The position numbers and the translations under genes were made by a program. Of a stretch of 64,000 nucleotides of DNA, positions 25,260-34,035 are shown piece after piece. The notes beneath the pieces are model-generated. The model saw only the letters and a program-made list of their open reading frames with translations, was not told where the DNA came from and did not search any database. Origin of the DNA: Candidatus Eremiobacterota bacterium (lineage in GTDB: Bacteria; Vulcanimicrobiota; CADAWZ01; Ess09-12); the NCBI GenBank assembly GCA_031082125.1, contig JAVHLM010000006.1, positions 1 to 64,000 on the forward strand, in the 5' to 3' direction. Position 1 is the stretch's first letter; the number at the start of each line of letters is the position of its first letter.

Positions 25260-26030
25260 ATGAATATTATTGGAATTATCCCCGCACGAATGGCTTCAAG
25301 CCGCTTTCCCGGGAAACCGCTTGAAAAGATACTTGGGATGCCCATGATAGGCCATGTCTATTTCAGAAGCGCTATGTGCCCCTCGCTCAAAGAAGTCTAT
25401 GTCGCCGGCTGCGACAGGGAAGTTGAAGAATATATGGCCTCTATCGGTGGGAAATACATCCTCACAAAGGATACTCACGAAAGAGCTTCTGACAGAACTG
25501 CCGAAGCGATGCTCTCGATAGAAAAGAAGACCGGTAAGAGAGTGGATATCCTGGTGATGATACAAGGTGATGAGCCTATGCTTCATCCCGAAATGATAGA
25601 AGAAGCTCTCAAACCAATGATTGATGATAACACCACCAATGTGGTGAACCTCATGGCGCCTCTCAAGACAAGAGAAGAACACAACGATCCCAACGAAGTA
25701 AAAGTAGTAACGGATCTTCACGAGAATGCCCTTTACTTTTCTCGGGAGCCCATTCCATCGTGGAGAAAAGGCGCCTCCTCTGTGCCCATGATGAAACAAG
25801 TGTGCATTATCCCTTTCAGAAGGGACTTTCTCATTACCTTCAACAGCCTTACTTCGACACCGCTTGAAAAGGTAGAATCTGTTGACATGCTGAGGGTTCT
25901 TGAGCATGGCTACCAGGTGAAAATGGTGCTCTCAACCTTTGATACCTACAGCGTTGATACTCCTGAAGACCTCAGGAAAGTGGAGCAGTTAATAGGTAGC
26001 GACAGTCTAATAAAATCATACTGCACATGA
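25260..26030 (+). CDS. KdsB-like CMP-sugar acid cytidylyltransferase
   Basis: A 256-residue protein close to CMP-KDO synthetase (KdsB). The CTP-binding loop IIPARMASSRFPGKPLEKI is at residues 5-23, GHVYFRSAMC and VYVAGCDREVEEYM follow, then RASDRTAEAM and the metal/ribose segment VMIQGDEPMLHPEMIEEAL. LSTFDTYSVDTPEDLRKVEQ near the C-terminus matches the usual end of KdsB. A good site (AAGGAGG) lies 5 bases before the start. No KdsA, KdsC or KdsD is nearby, so its substrate may be a KDO-like acid produced by the aldolase two genes upstream. Confidence 0.85.
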   Translation: MNIIGIIPARMASSRFPGKPLEKILGMPMIGHVYFRSAMCPSLKEVYVAGCDREVEEYMASIGGKYILTKDTHERASDRTAEAMLSIEKKTGKRVDILVMIQGDEPMLHPEMIEEALKPMIDDNTTNVVNLMAPLKTREEHNDPNEVKVVTDLHENALYFSREPIPSWRKGASSVPMMKQVCIIPFRRDFLITFNSLTSTPLEKVESVDMLRVLEHGYQVKMVLSTFDTYSVDTPEDLRKVEQLIGSDSLIKSYCT

Positions 26031-26043
26031 TGGAGAAGAAGCA

Positions 26044-27024
26044 ATGAAAGAAAATGATATAAGAAAGCGGGAGACCTTCGATAGATACCTTGAGCTTGTC
26101 AAAAAGGATTGTGCGGTCTATTTTGATAAGTCAGCGTTCATCACGGTCGCCTGCCCTGCCTGCGGAAGCATCTCCCAGAGGGAAGAATTTGAAAAAAGCG
26201 GCTTCATGTATGTCACCTGTAATGATTGTGCCACTCTTTTTGTGAACCCGCGGCCGCCCCAAAAGATGCTCTCGCGCTTTTATACTGAGTCGCCATCAAC
26301 CTCTTACTGGATAAACGAGTTTTTCAAGCCTGTCGCCGAAGCGCGAAGGGAAAAGATTTTCAAGCCAAGGGCGGCACATATCGGAAAGTACATTGAAAAG
26401 GGCCGTGCTAAAATAATTGGAGATATTGGTGCCGGATTCGGCATCTTCCTTGAGGAACTGAGAAAGATTATACCGGACCTCACCTGTGTCGCCATTGAGC
26501 CATCTCAGGAAATGGCACAGATTTGCAGAGATAAGGGATTAATCGCACAAGAATCTTCAATAGAGGCTTTAGATGGATTTGTGAACCATTTCGATATTCT
26601 TTGCTCTTTTGAACTGCTTGAGCATCTTTTCGATATCAGGCAATTCATGGAGAAAGCCCGTAATCTTCTCTGCAAAGGCGGTCTCTTATACCTCACCACG
26701 CTCAATGCAATGGGATTTGATATTCTCACCCTCCGGGAGAAGTCAAAAAGTGTTTCACCACCCCATCATCTGAATTTTCTGAATCCACGTTCAATAACAC
26801 TGCTTGCGGAAAAGACCGGCTTTACGGTTGAAGCGCTCTCCACGCCGGGCGAACTTGACTGGAGCATTGTAGAAGGGATGTACTATGAAGATAATATTGC
26901 CATAGGACATTTCTGGGAGTATATGGCCGCCCATCGTGAGGAGGAATGCAAGAAAGAATTCCAGGAGTGGCTCAAGCGCCACAAGTTGAGCTCCCACATG
27001 AGAGTGCTGCTGAGAAAGCGATGA
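26044..27024 (+). CDS. class I SAM methyltransferase with N-terminal Zn-ribbon
   Basis: A 326-residue protein. The first 70 residues hold two Cys pairs (Cys37/Cys40 in ACPAC and Cys59/Cys62 in CNDC) followed by LFVNPRP, a Zn-ribbon-like arrangement often seen before Methyltransf_11/23-type domains in glycan clusters. The catalytic domain shows IGDIGAGFGIFLEEL, VAIEPSQEMAQICR, DILCSFELLEHLFDIRQFM and LYLTTLNAMGFDI. It is a clear paralogue of the broken gene at 31-642. It ends the plus-strand cassette and converges on the O-antigen ligase-like gene, with only 19 bases between the two stops. Confidence 0.82.
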   Translation: MKENDIRKRETFDRYLELVKKDCAVYFDKSAFITVACPACGSISQREEFEKSGFMYVTCNDCATLFVNPRPPQKMLSRFYTESPSTSYWINEFFKPVAEARREKIFKPRAAHIGKYIEKGRAKIIGDIGAGFGIFLEELRKIIPDLTCVAIEPSQEMAQICRDKGLIAQESSIEALDGFVNHFDILCSFELLEHLFDIRQFMEKARNLLCKGGLLYLTTLNAMGFDILTLREKSKSVSPPHHLNFLNPRSITLLAEKTGFTVEALSTPGELDWSIVEGMYYEDNIAIGHFWEYMAAHREEECKKEFQEWLKRHKLSSHMRVLLRKR

Positions 27025-27043
27025 CTCTCCTTCCGTCTTTCTG

Positions 27044-29101
27044 TCACTGCTTATTATCAGGAGCTATCTTTTTCATCAATGCTTGAGAAAGCTCATGCTC
27101 CGGATAAATCTCCAGCGCTTTCTCCAGATTTTCCCGGGCGCTGACGGAATCTCCCATTCTCATATTGACAACAGCGATATTGTAGTATATGTCATAAGCT
27201 CTGGGATAGATATCCAGGCCCTTGTGAAAGCACTCCTTTGCCTTGTCATAATCACCAAGCGTGCCATAAAGCTTGCCGAGTTCACCGTAGTAGTTATAAT
27301 TATAAGGACTCCGCTCAAGAGCTTTCCTGTAATAGTCCTCCGCTGCGAGCGAGTAACCTACATCGCCTTGCCCAACAAGCATCGCATAGAAATTCGCCAG
27401 ATGGGCACATGCCGAGGGATCCCATGGATCACGCTGTATTGCAGATTTATACGATTGTATTATCTCCATCTTCAACTTCTCATCAAGCATTCCTTTCTCA
27501 TAGAGCTGCTCAAGAGCTTTCCCTCTGTAGAGATAATAGGAGCTTTCACCTGGATTATAAAGGAGGGCCTTACGATAAAATTCCTGCGCGATATCGGGGC
27601 GCTTCACCTTCTCGCAATGCTTTGCAACACATACAAAATAGCTTGCCATTGCGATTCGCACAGACTGAATAAACAATACAATTGAGAATATGGCGATGAT
27701 TATTACCACGACCCCATGAAAGAGCTTTCTTTTCCCTGTATTATCTGTGCCCCGGTTTTTTTTACCTTTTACCGGTGACACCGAAAGCTCTTTTGTATAT
27801 TCAATACCGATGAGAGCAATGAAAAAATACCAGTAGAGTGCTGTAGATACTGTGGGGAAAAGGAAAAATATATGCACAAGATACCCGGCACCGCATGAGA
27901 GAATTGCAATCCATTTAAGCCTTATTTCCGAGTCGGTCTCTCTTATCTTTCGAGCCAGGCAATATATGAACGCCGCCGCTATGGCGAAAAATGATATGAA
28001 ACCAAGTATTCCCGTTGATGAAGCCGCCTCTAGAAATTCATTATGGCAGGAACCCATGAAAAGCTCCCGTGACCTCATCGCAAGGGATTCACTCCCCCTG
28101 TAACGCAGGTAGGCATAAGAAAAAGTTCCCGGGCCCGAGCCAAGAAGAAGATGGTCCCTGAAGATCTGACCTGCCATTCTCCAGAGATGCTCTCTTCCCC
28201 CCGTGTAACCGAGAGGCCATTGAATGTATTTTCTCAGAACCCTCTTGCTGAAGGAAAACTCATTCCCTTTCTTCCGTTCATATACCAGGCAGCCCATGGC
28301 CATAAATAATAAAAGCAGAACAATAACCGCAAGCTGCTTTTTAAATCTGCCCAGTTCCTTCCATAATATGAGAAAAAATAGCATATGGGAAACTAGGCAG
28401 GCAAGCCACGCTCCCCGGGAATAGGTAAGATAGAGCGCCGCAACGCAGATGAGCCATATGGCAAGATATGCGTATTTTTCAACTTCTGCCGGCCGATGAT
28501 CAGGCATTCGCGAAGACTGCCGGAAATACTCCCTCAGATAGAGAAAAAGCGGAATGGGGACCATAGTTGCAAGATAGCCGCCAAGATAGGTGGGGTTCCC
28601 GAGGGTACTCATGCCGCGCGATGTCACTAATTCAAGGCTTTCCCACTCCAACGGGAAAATCTCAATCCCCCCATGTTGAAATAATGCATAGATGGCGACA
28701 AGAAATCCGCTGATACTTATGGTCTTGAAGTACGTTACTGAATCTTTGTTTACAAGAAATTGCACCCATATAAGAAACAAAAGTGTGTATAAGAGATATT
28801 CCGAGACTTTTCCTCCGCTTACACTCCAGTTGCCTGTCAATGCCGATGACAAAAGAAGCGTAATAAAATATGCCGTCACCGGGATGATCAAAAGAAGCGG
28901 CCATGTCCTTTTCTTTTCACCGGAGAAAAAGCCATGCACCGCAACAGGCACCATAACAGAAACAAAGAGCTTCAGGAGAAGCTCTTTCGAGACAAGAAAA
29001 GTATTATGGAAACAGGGAATAAAGATAAGTGGAACGCCGGCAAGAAGCGCTATGGTAGTGAAATATATGTATTTCTCATGATCAATCTTTATCCGGGTCA
29101 T
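27044..29101 (-). CDS. O-antigen ligase-like membrane protein with C-terminal TPRs
   Basis: A 685-residue protein. Residues 1-470 carry about 11-12 hydrophobic segments. The Wzy_C region is around 160-400, with the loop TLGNPTYLGGYLATMVPIPLF and the periplasmic GSGPGTFSYAYLRYRGSE, where ligases and polymerases have conserved Arg/His residues (also SCHNEFLEAASSTG). After the last segment, from about 480, TPR-like helical repeats follow (AQEFYRKALLYNPGESSYYL, AAEDYYRKALERSPYNYNYY, AKECFHKGLDIYPRAYDIYY, ARENLEKALEIYPEHELSQ). It may transfer or polymerise the glycan made by the large operon, or glycosylate proteins. Convergent with 26044-27024; 48 bases after the ankyrin lipoprotein gene. Confidence 0.85.
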   Translation of the reverse strand: MTRIKIDHEKYIYFTTIALLAGVPLIFIPCFHNTFLVSKELLLKLFVSVMVPVAVHGFFSGEKKRTWPLLLIIPVTAYFITLLLSSALTGNWSVSGGKVSEYLLYTLLFLIWVQFLVNKDSVTYFKTISISGFLVAIYALFQHGGIEIFPLEWESLELVTSRGMSTLGNPTYLGGYLATMVPIPLFLYLREYFRQSSRMPDHRPAEVEKYAYLAIWLICVAALYLTYSRGAWLACLVSHMLFFLILWKELGRFKKQLAVIVLLLLFMAMGCLVYERKKGNEFSFSKRVLRKYIQWPLGYTGGREHLWRMAGQIFRDHLLLGSGPGTFSYAYLRYRGSESLAMRSRELFMGSCHNEFLEAASSTGILGFISFFAIAAAFIYCLARKIRETDSEIRLKWIAILSCGAGYLVHIFFLFPTVSTALYWYFFIALIGIEYTKELSVSPVKGKKNRGTDNTGKRKLFHGVVVIIIAIFSIVLFIQSVRIAMASYFVCVAKHCEKVKRPDIAQEFYRKALLYNPGESSYYLYRGKALEQLYEKGMLDEKLKMEIIQSYKSAIQRDPWDPSACAHLANFYAMLVGQGDVGYSLAAEDYYRKALERSPYNYNYYGELGKLYGTLGDYDKAKECFHKGLDIYPRAYDIYYNIAVVNMRMGDSVSARENLEKALEIYPEHELSQALMKKIAPDNKQ

Positions 29102-29149
29102 TCACCACTCTGTTTTTATCTCTCCATGAGAGCACTGCAAAGCCAATGC

Positions 29150-30049
29150 TCATTTGTTGCTTTTCCCGCCGTGGGCGCGAATAAGTTTTGATACTTCTTT
29201 GAATTCAGGGTTTTTCTCTGAGTAATCAAGGGGTGTCTTTTTCCCATTGTCAAGAGCATTCACCGGCGCTCCCCTGGCGATAAGATAATCGGCGCAGTCC
29301 TTCTTACCCCATATAGCCGCACCATGAAGGGGTGTCTGCCCTTCCTTGTCCTTGTGATCGAGGGCCGCACCTTTCTCTCCTAGCAGCTTCACTATCTCCA
29401 GATTGCCTTTCTGAATGGCAAAATATATCGCTGTCTTCCCTGCTTTATTAGCTGCATTGACATCCGCTTCTTTCTCCAAAAGAAAAGAAACCATATCTTT
29501 GCGCTCCCAGCCTGCTGCGGACATCAGCGGGGTATGGCCTTCCTTATCGCGAACATCTACGTTTGCTCCTTTTTCCACAAGTAACTCGGCGACATCCTTT
29601 CTCCCCTTCATGGCCGCCTGAAAAAGAGGAGTCCACCCCATATTGTCTTTCGTATCCACCACAGCGCCTTTATTAATAAGAAATTCAACGGTATCCCTGA
29701 AACCAAACGAAGCCGCCACAATAAGAGGGGTCTCATCAAGCTTGTTTTTAGAGTTCACATCGCTGCCCAGGTTGACAAGGGTCTCTATCACCTCTTCGGT
29801 GACTACCTTTGAGCCATCGGTGGTAAATCGGGCAATGAGCGCTTCAAAAAGGGGAGTCCCCTGATAGCGGCTTTCCTTGTCCTGCTCCTTGAGGATTTCT
29901 GGATTCTTCTTCACAAAGTCCTTTATCGCCTTGATATCACCGGCACGAACTGCTCCGAATATATTGGGGTATTTCTTTGATTCATTACAAGAACTCATCA
30001 GAAAAGCGATAATTAAAACCATAGACATCGTGACTATATTTCTTTTCAT
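29150..30049 (-). CDS. ankyrin-repeat lipoprotein
   Basis: A 299-residue protein. The signal peptide MVLIIAFLMSSC ends in a lipobox with Cys21, so it is probably lipid-anchored outside the inner membrane. About seven or eight ankyrin repeats fill residues 30-290 (GTPLFEALI, DETPLIVAASFGFRDTVEFLI, GWTPLFQAAMKGRKDVAELLV, GHTPLMSAAGWERKDMVSFLL, GKTAIYFAIQKGNLEIVKLLG, GQTPLHGAAIWGKKDCADYLI). Such proteins bind partner proteins; the partner here is unknown. It lies 48 bases upstream of the O-antigen ligase gene on the same strand, so the two are probably cotranscribed. Confidence 0.88.
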   Translation of the reverse strand: MKRNIVTMSMVLIIAFLMSSCNESKKYPNIFGAVRAGDIKAIKDFVKKNPEILKEQDKESRYQGTPLFEALIARFTTDGSKVVTEEVIETLVNLGSDVNSKNKLDETPLIVAASFGFRDTVEFLINKGAVVDTKDNMGWTPLFQAAMKGRKDVAELLVEKGANVDVRDKEGHTPLMSAAGWERKDMVSFLLEKEADVNAANKAGKTAIYFAIQKGNLEIVKLLGEKGAALDHKDKEGQTPLHGAAIWGKKDCADYLIARGAPVNALDNGKKTPLDYSEKNPEFKEVSKLIRAHGGKSNK

Positions 30050-30154
30050 AGTGACCGCCTCTTTCTCTGAAAAGTGCTCTTATTGTTCTCCCTGATGACA
30101 AGCCATTCCTCTTTTCCCGAGAAATAATTTTGGCGCTGTCCTCTTCAATGAGGC

Positions 30155-30190
30155 TTGCAAAAGCAAAACGCAGGGGCGAAAGCCCCTGCG
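30155..30190 (-). terminator. rho-independent terminator after the TIG-repeat gene
   Basis: A perfect 9-bp stem (30169-30177 with 30182-30190, GC-rich, 4-base loop) is followed on the minus strand by a T-rich stretch TTTTGCTTTTGC. It sits 34 bases past the stop of the 30224 gene and separates it from the ankyrin lipoprotein gene. Confidence 0.85.
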
Positions 30191-30223
30191 CCCTGCTTTT
30201 ACGCAGATACTGCGTGCTTCAGA

Positions 30224-32884
30224 TTAACGATACTGGTTGAAGTACACTCTCGTGTTCTCCATGAAGAGTATCACAATCTGAGGTGTGCCGTTCATCGCGC
30301 ATGCCGGTACGACAGCAGTGTTGAGAAGACCGGAGTTTGCGTCAAGATATGACGTTCCCGTTCCGCTCCAAGTCGCGGTCGACGGAGTGTAGGTGTTCAT
30401 CTTGACATGGTTCACTGCGCCTGTGGCAGCACTTGATGTCTGGATGAAGCCGACTACTGCAAGAGTTCCAGCAGGATTCATCGAGAGTGAGGGCACGAAA
30501 CAGCCCTGGCCACCGTTGACTGCGTCATCGATGCGTGTTGCGGTTCCCCACGTGCCGGTGCTGCCGGCGGCGCGGACATTCGCCCATACTCTGCATACGC
30601 CGCCTATGGCATCATTCTCATTGAACACGGCAAGAATCCGCCCATCGGATGTCCATGCGCACTGAGGCGTTGTGTCCGCAAGCCATGCCACATTGGCATC
30701 AACTGCTGCTGCGGCGCCCCATGCGGTGCTCGCCTGATCAAAACGAGCAACAAAGGCCTGAGGTGTTCCAGTTACCCACGATGCAGCCCCATTACCGGTA
30801 AGATCGTCAACTGCCAGTGCGGGCAATGCAGGAACTATTCCAATGTTTCCCGTGTTGGAAACATTTGTGGGAGATGCGGTCAGGGCTGGCGTGAAGCGTG
30901 CCGCTGCCCACGGGGTTGTTGCATCATAGGCGTAACGCCTTGCAAATACATTCAGCTGGCCGGGAACGGCAACCGTATCCTGAAGGAATACTACAAGACC
31001 GTTGTTATTGTTGTCAAATCCGACCTGCGGCCTTGCTGCACCAGCAACAGGAATAGCCACACTCACATCACCCATATAGAGAGGTGTAGCATCCCATGCC
31101 TGGAGCGTATTGTTCCAGAAGCGCGCGGTTATATTTGCATCTCCTGATGCTACTGTATCCCGGAAAACACACATCGCATTGCTGTTAGCCGAGAATGCAA
31201 TGTCCGGGTTGTGAGTACCAGCACCTGCCGCTGTCACTGAGAGCGCCGTGGCATTGGGAGTCCAGGTATCAGTCGCCGGTGCATAAGCTGACCAGTATAT
31301 CTGGTTGGTATTCGCGTGATGATATGCCGCCATGATGACGCCACTCGCATTCACGTCTGCTGTAAGATCTGTTATTGCTCCCACGCCAGGCACGGTCTGT
31401 GAACCCACCTGCTGAGCTGTCGTGGCCCATGCGGTGGTCGCGCTGGTGTAGCGCCTGGTCCAATAAACCACTGTTGCTCCGCCTGATGTTGAGTTTTCGC
31501 GCCAGAAAGTCACGCAGTCATTGGCATTTGCAGTTCTGGGATCATATACTACAAAGAATGCCCCAGCCTGGCCGCCAAGGTTGCCGTCCATCGTGAGGGC
31601 GCCTCTCCACGAAGCCGCGGCGCCGCCACCCGACACTACCACTGAGATGGTGGTTGTCTGGTTGCCGCTTGTGGTAAGGGTGAGTGTATAGGTCCCGGCT
31701 GTTGCGATTGCGGGAATACCGATGGCCACCGAAGTATTCGCCCATGTTGAAATGGTGCAGGTGGTGCTCGGCGTGCTGTTGATTGTCACAGTGCCCGCAG
31801 TGGTACCGAAGTTGGTGCCGGTGAGGGTTGCTGTGGTAGCTGTATTCGTTGTAAGTGCGAGCGAAGTCGGGCTCGTGATGCTGGGATCAGTGGCGGGGTT
31901 GTAAATTGTCGTTGAGTAAGCATTCGATGCCGTTGCGCCCGTCGGGGTCACCACCACGTTCACCGTTGCGCCTGCTGTGAGGCCGGTGGCGGGAGTGGTG
32001 CACACGATTGAAGTGGCTGCCCATGTGTTGGTGCCGCCAGTCGTTGTGCAGGCGAGGTTATTGATGGTCACCGCTCCGGCTGTGCCGAAGTTGGTGCCGG
32101 TGATGGTGATCTGGTTGCCGGGAACCACTGGCCTCGGGTTCACTGCAGTGATGTTCGCCGTGGTGGGTGAGCTGCCGCCTACTGTGTAGCTGGTGCCGGA
32201 GCTCACGCCGTTCTGGTTAGAGAACACGGAGATCTGGATAGCGCCTGCTGCTATGGTTGAAGGAATGTTGCAGATAATCGAGGTGGTACCATATGAGGTG
32301 ATGGTGGTCTGGTTGGTGCTGCCGAACTTCACGTAGCCGGCTGTGCCGAAGCCAGTACCGGTGATGGTGATGGCCTGGCCCGCTGACTGGTTGGCAGGAA
32401 GAATGCTGCTGATGCTCGGGGTTACGCCCGAGGTGGTGGGGGTGACGGTGGTGCTCACACCTGACTGGGTGCTTGAGCCGTAGCTTGAGCCGTCAATAAC
32501 CTTTACCACGCTGATGGTGTAGGTCTGGCCGTTCACCACTGTGCTAGGTATGTAGAATACGATCTGGGTGTCGCTCCAGCTCACGATGTAAGGATCGCTG
32601 ACCGACACATTCTGGCCGCCGGCCGTATTTGAGGTAAGCAGCACGTAGCTGGCATAGGTCGCCTTGTAGGCGCTGCCGAAGCTGGTGCCGCCGAGGGTGC
32701 ATACTGCACCGGGGGCCACTGAGCCCTGAATCGAGCAGCTCGTGATGGTCGGTGAGGTCACCGTAGTGCCGCCGCCTCCCCAGTAGTATCCTGAGTCTGA
32801 TGTGCCGCCGCCGCCGCACCCGTTAAGTGCGAATACCAGCACTGCGAGCGTCATCAGTACTGCGAAAGTTTTCATTTTTTGCAT
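30224..32884 (-). CDS. large lipoprotein with four IPT/TIG domains and a propeller-like C-terminus
   Basis: An 886-residue protein starting at ATG 32884 after an AAGGAGG site. The signal peptide ends in LNGC, with Cys23 as lipidation site, followed by a Gly/Ser-rich linker. Four IPT/TIG-type immunoglobulin-like repeats span about 40-400; each begins like ITSCSI, ISSILPANQSAGQAITITGTGFG, ITAVNPRPVVPGNQITITGTNFG or ITSPTSLALTTNTATTATLT. The remaining roughly 480 residues show repeating Trp- and Asp/Asn-rich strand segments (VVYDPRTANANDCVTFW, PQVGFDNNNNGLVVFLQD, PQCAWTSDGRILAVFNEND, PSLSMNPAGTLAVVGFIQ), which suggest a beta-propeller. Probably a cell-surface binding or adhesion protein. Thr/Ser/Ala-rich, almost Cys-free after the anchor. 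It has its own terminator. Confidence 0.85.
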   Translation of the reverse strand: MQKMKTFAVLMTLAVLVFALNGCGGGGTSDSGYYWGGGGTTVTSPTITSCSIQGSVAPGAVCTLGGTSFGSAYKATYASYVLLTSNTAGGQNVSVSDPYIVSWSDTQIVFYIPSTVVNGQTYTISVVKVIDGSSYGSSTQSGVSTTVTPTTSGVTPSISSILPANQSAGQAITITGTGFGTAGYVKFGSTNQTTITSYGTTSIICNIPSTIAAGAIQISVFSNQNGVSSGTSYTVGGSSPTTANITAVNPRPVVPGNQITITGTNFGTAGAVTINNLACTTTGGTNTWAATSIVCTTPATGLTAGATVNVVVTPTGATASNAYSTTIYNPATDPSITSPTSLALTTNTATTATLTGTNFGTTAGTVTINSTPSTTCTISTWANTSVAIGIPAIATAGTYTLTLTTSGNQTTTISVVVSGGGAAASWRGALTMDGNLGGQAGAFFVVYDPRTANANDCVTFWRENSTSGGATVVYWTRRYTSATTAWATTAQQVGSQTVPGVGAITDLTADVNASGVIMAAYHHANTNQIYWSAYAPATDTWTPNATALSVTAAGAGTHNPDIAFSANSNAMCVFRDTVASGDANITARFWNNTLQAWDATPLYMGDVSVAIPVAGAARPQVGFDNNNNGLVVFLQDTVAVPGQLNVFARRYAYDATTPWAAARFTPALTASPTNVSNTGNIGIVPALPALAVDDLTGNGAASWVTGTPQAFVARFDQASTAWGAAAAVDANVAWLADTTPQCAWTSDGRILAVFNENDAIGGVCRVWANVRAAGSTGTWGTATRIDDAVNGGQGCFVPSLSMNPAGTLAVVGFIQTSSAATGAVNHVKMNTYTPSTATWSGTGTSYLDANSGLLNTAVVPACAMNGTPQIVILFMENTRVYFNQYR

Positions 32885-32965
32885 TGAGTGTCTATCCTCC
32901 TTGGATATTAAAAATAATTGCACATTATATGTGCGTCCCCCAGAAAACATTTTCCCTGTAAAGGG

Positions 32966-32979
32966 GCTGACTTGTCAGC
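32966..32979. promoter_or_regulatory. 14-bp palindrome upstream of the TIG-repeat gene
   Basis: GCTGAC-TT-GTCAGC is a perfect inverted repeat about 80 bases before the start at 32884. Its size and place fit an operator for a dimeric regulator; no regulator gene is near, so this is a guess from symmetry. Confidence 0.3.
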
Positions 32980-33840
32980 GCGCTATGGAGGGCGGATCGG
33001 GTCGTGCAGCTCGGAACCCATTTCTCCCTGGAGGGATCTCCTTTTTTCAGGAGCCCTGCCGGCCGCCTCTTTCCCACCGTCCTTCGAGCACTGCCCTTCA
33101 GGTCTTCCGACATCCTTTGTTTCTCGGAAGTCCTTCCGGGAGCCTCTCGCCCGGTGCTCCAGAGCGCCCCGTTTCATCATCAGTTACCACCCCCTCCCTT
33201 CCTATTTTGCCCTGGTGCGTATACCAGGTTAAGTTCGGGTGTATAAACCAGGAAGCGCATTTTCGCGTTAAGCGTCTTTCTATTCCTTTTTGTTGTCATG
33301 GTGCCGGGTGGCGTGCACACGATTGTCTTTGTTTAGTCTCCTGCGGCGCCCCACACCCCGCTGCCGCATGTAGTGACAGGGCAGAACCTGCCACAAAGTA
33401 AATTTAATTCTCCTTTGTCCTGCAATACTCCTGCTTGTAGAATTTTTTCCCCTGCTCCCTGTGGGAGCGGCCTTTCTGCCCGTTTAAGAAAAGTATAATT
33501 CGAGGGCGCGGAAAAATCTCCTTCTTGGCATATACTCAACAGGATTTTTTTTATTCCTCATTCTTCTCAATATGGCGCCTTTTTCCTGTATTGAATCTTT
33601 CATGGCACAAATTGTGGCATGAAGTTTACAAATTGGTAACATGGGAAAGGGCCATGGGACCATGGGTTTCAGGCATTGGTTTTTGGGAGAAGGAGATAAG
33701 AGCTTCTTTTTAGAAATTTTTTTTCACATGCCATGATCTATCTATAAAGAGAAACATGGACCGATAAGGGGGAGCCGGGGAAGAAGGCTCATGATCCTCT
33801 TTTCATGACCTCTCGCTGAGCATTCTCAAAATATGCCGTG
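32980..33840. other. gene-free stretch
   Basis: About 860 bases without a supportable gene. The short open frames have no ribosome sites or recognisable products. Notable items: an inverted repeat CCTGGT/ACCAGG at 33211-33228 followed by a third ACCAGG at 33247-33252, and a strongly AT-rich patch around 33530-33745. It looks like decayed or regulatory DNA at the left border of the repeat-rich region. Confidence 0.4.
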
Positions 33841-33841
33841 C

Positions 33842-33939
33842 CAGGGAAGAGCACATAATCCACAATCGATATCGATATGGTCTTCTTCAGTTGAGTGAAA
33901 TGAGCGCTTTGGCCGGGCTGGCTCCCATGAGGCCTCATA
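33842..33939 (-). pseudogene. fragment of Rpn-type nuclease gene
   Basis: About 98 bases nearly identical to an internal part of the gene at 35889-36785 (region 36403-36500) and even closer to the copy at 41541-41637. On the minus strand it encodes FTQLKKTISISIVDYVLFPG. No start, stop or flanking gene parts remain, so it is a relic. Confidence 0.7.
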
Positions 33940-34035
33940 TGCATAGATTATAACAATTATGGCAGAAGCGCCAGATCCCTATTCAGTGGGGCTGAGAAAC
34001 AGCGCGTCATCAGGGCCTGTCACGGCTGCCAATCC

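Noticed and set aside
33600-33620. Sigma-54-like promoter (TGGCAC...TGGCA)
   Set aside because: The GG and GC dinucleotides are 11 rather than 10 bases apart and no gene follows on that strand.
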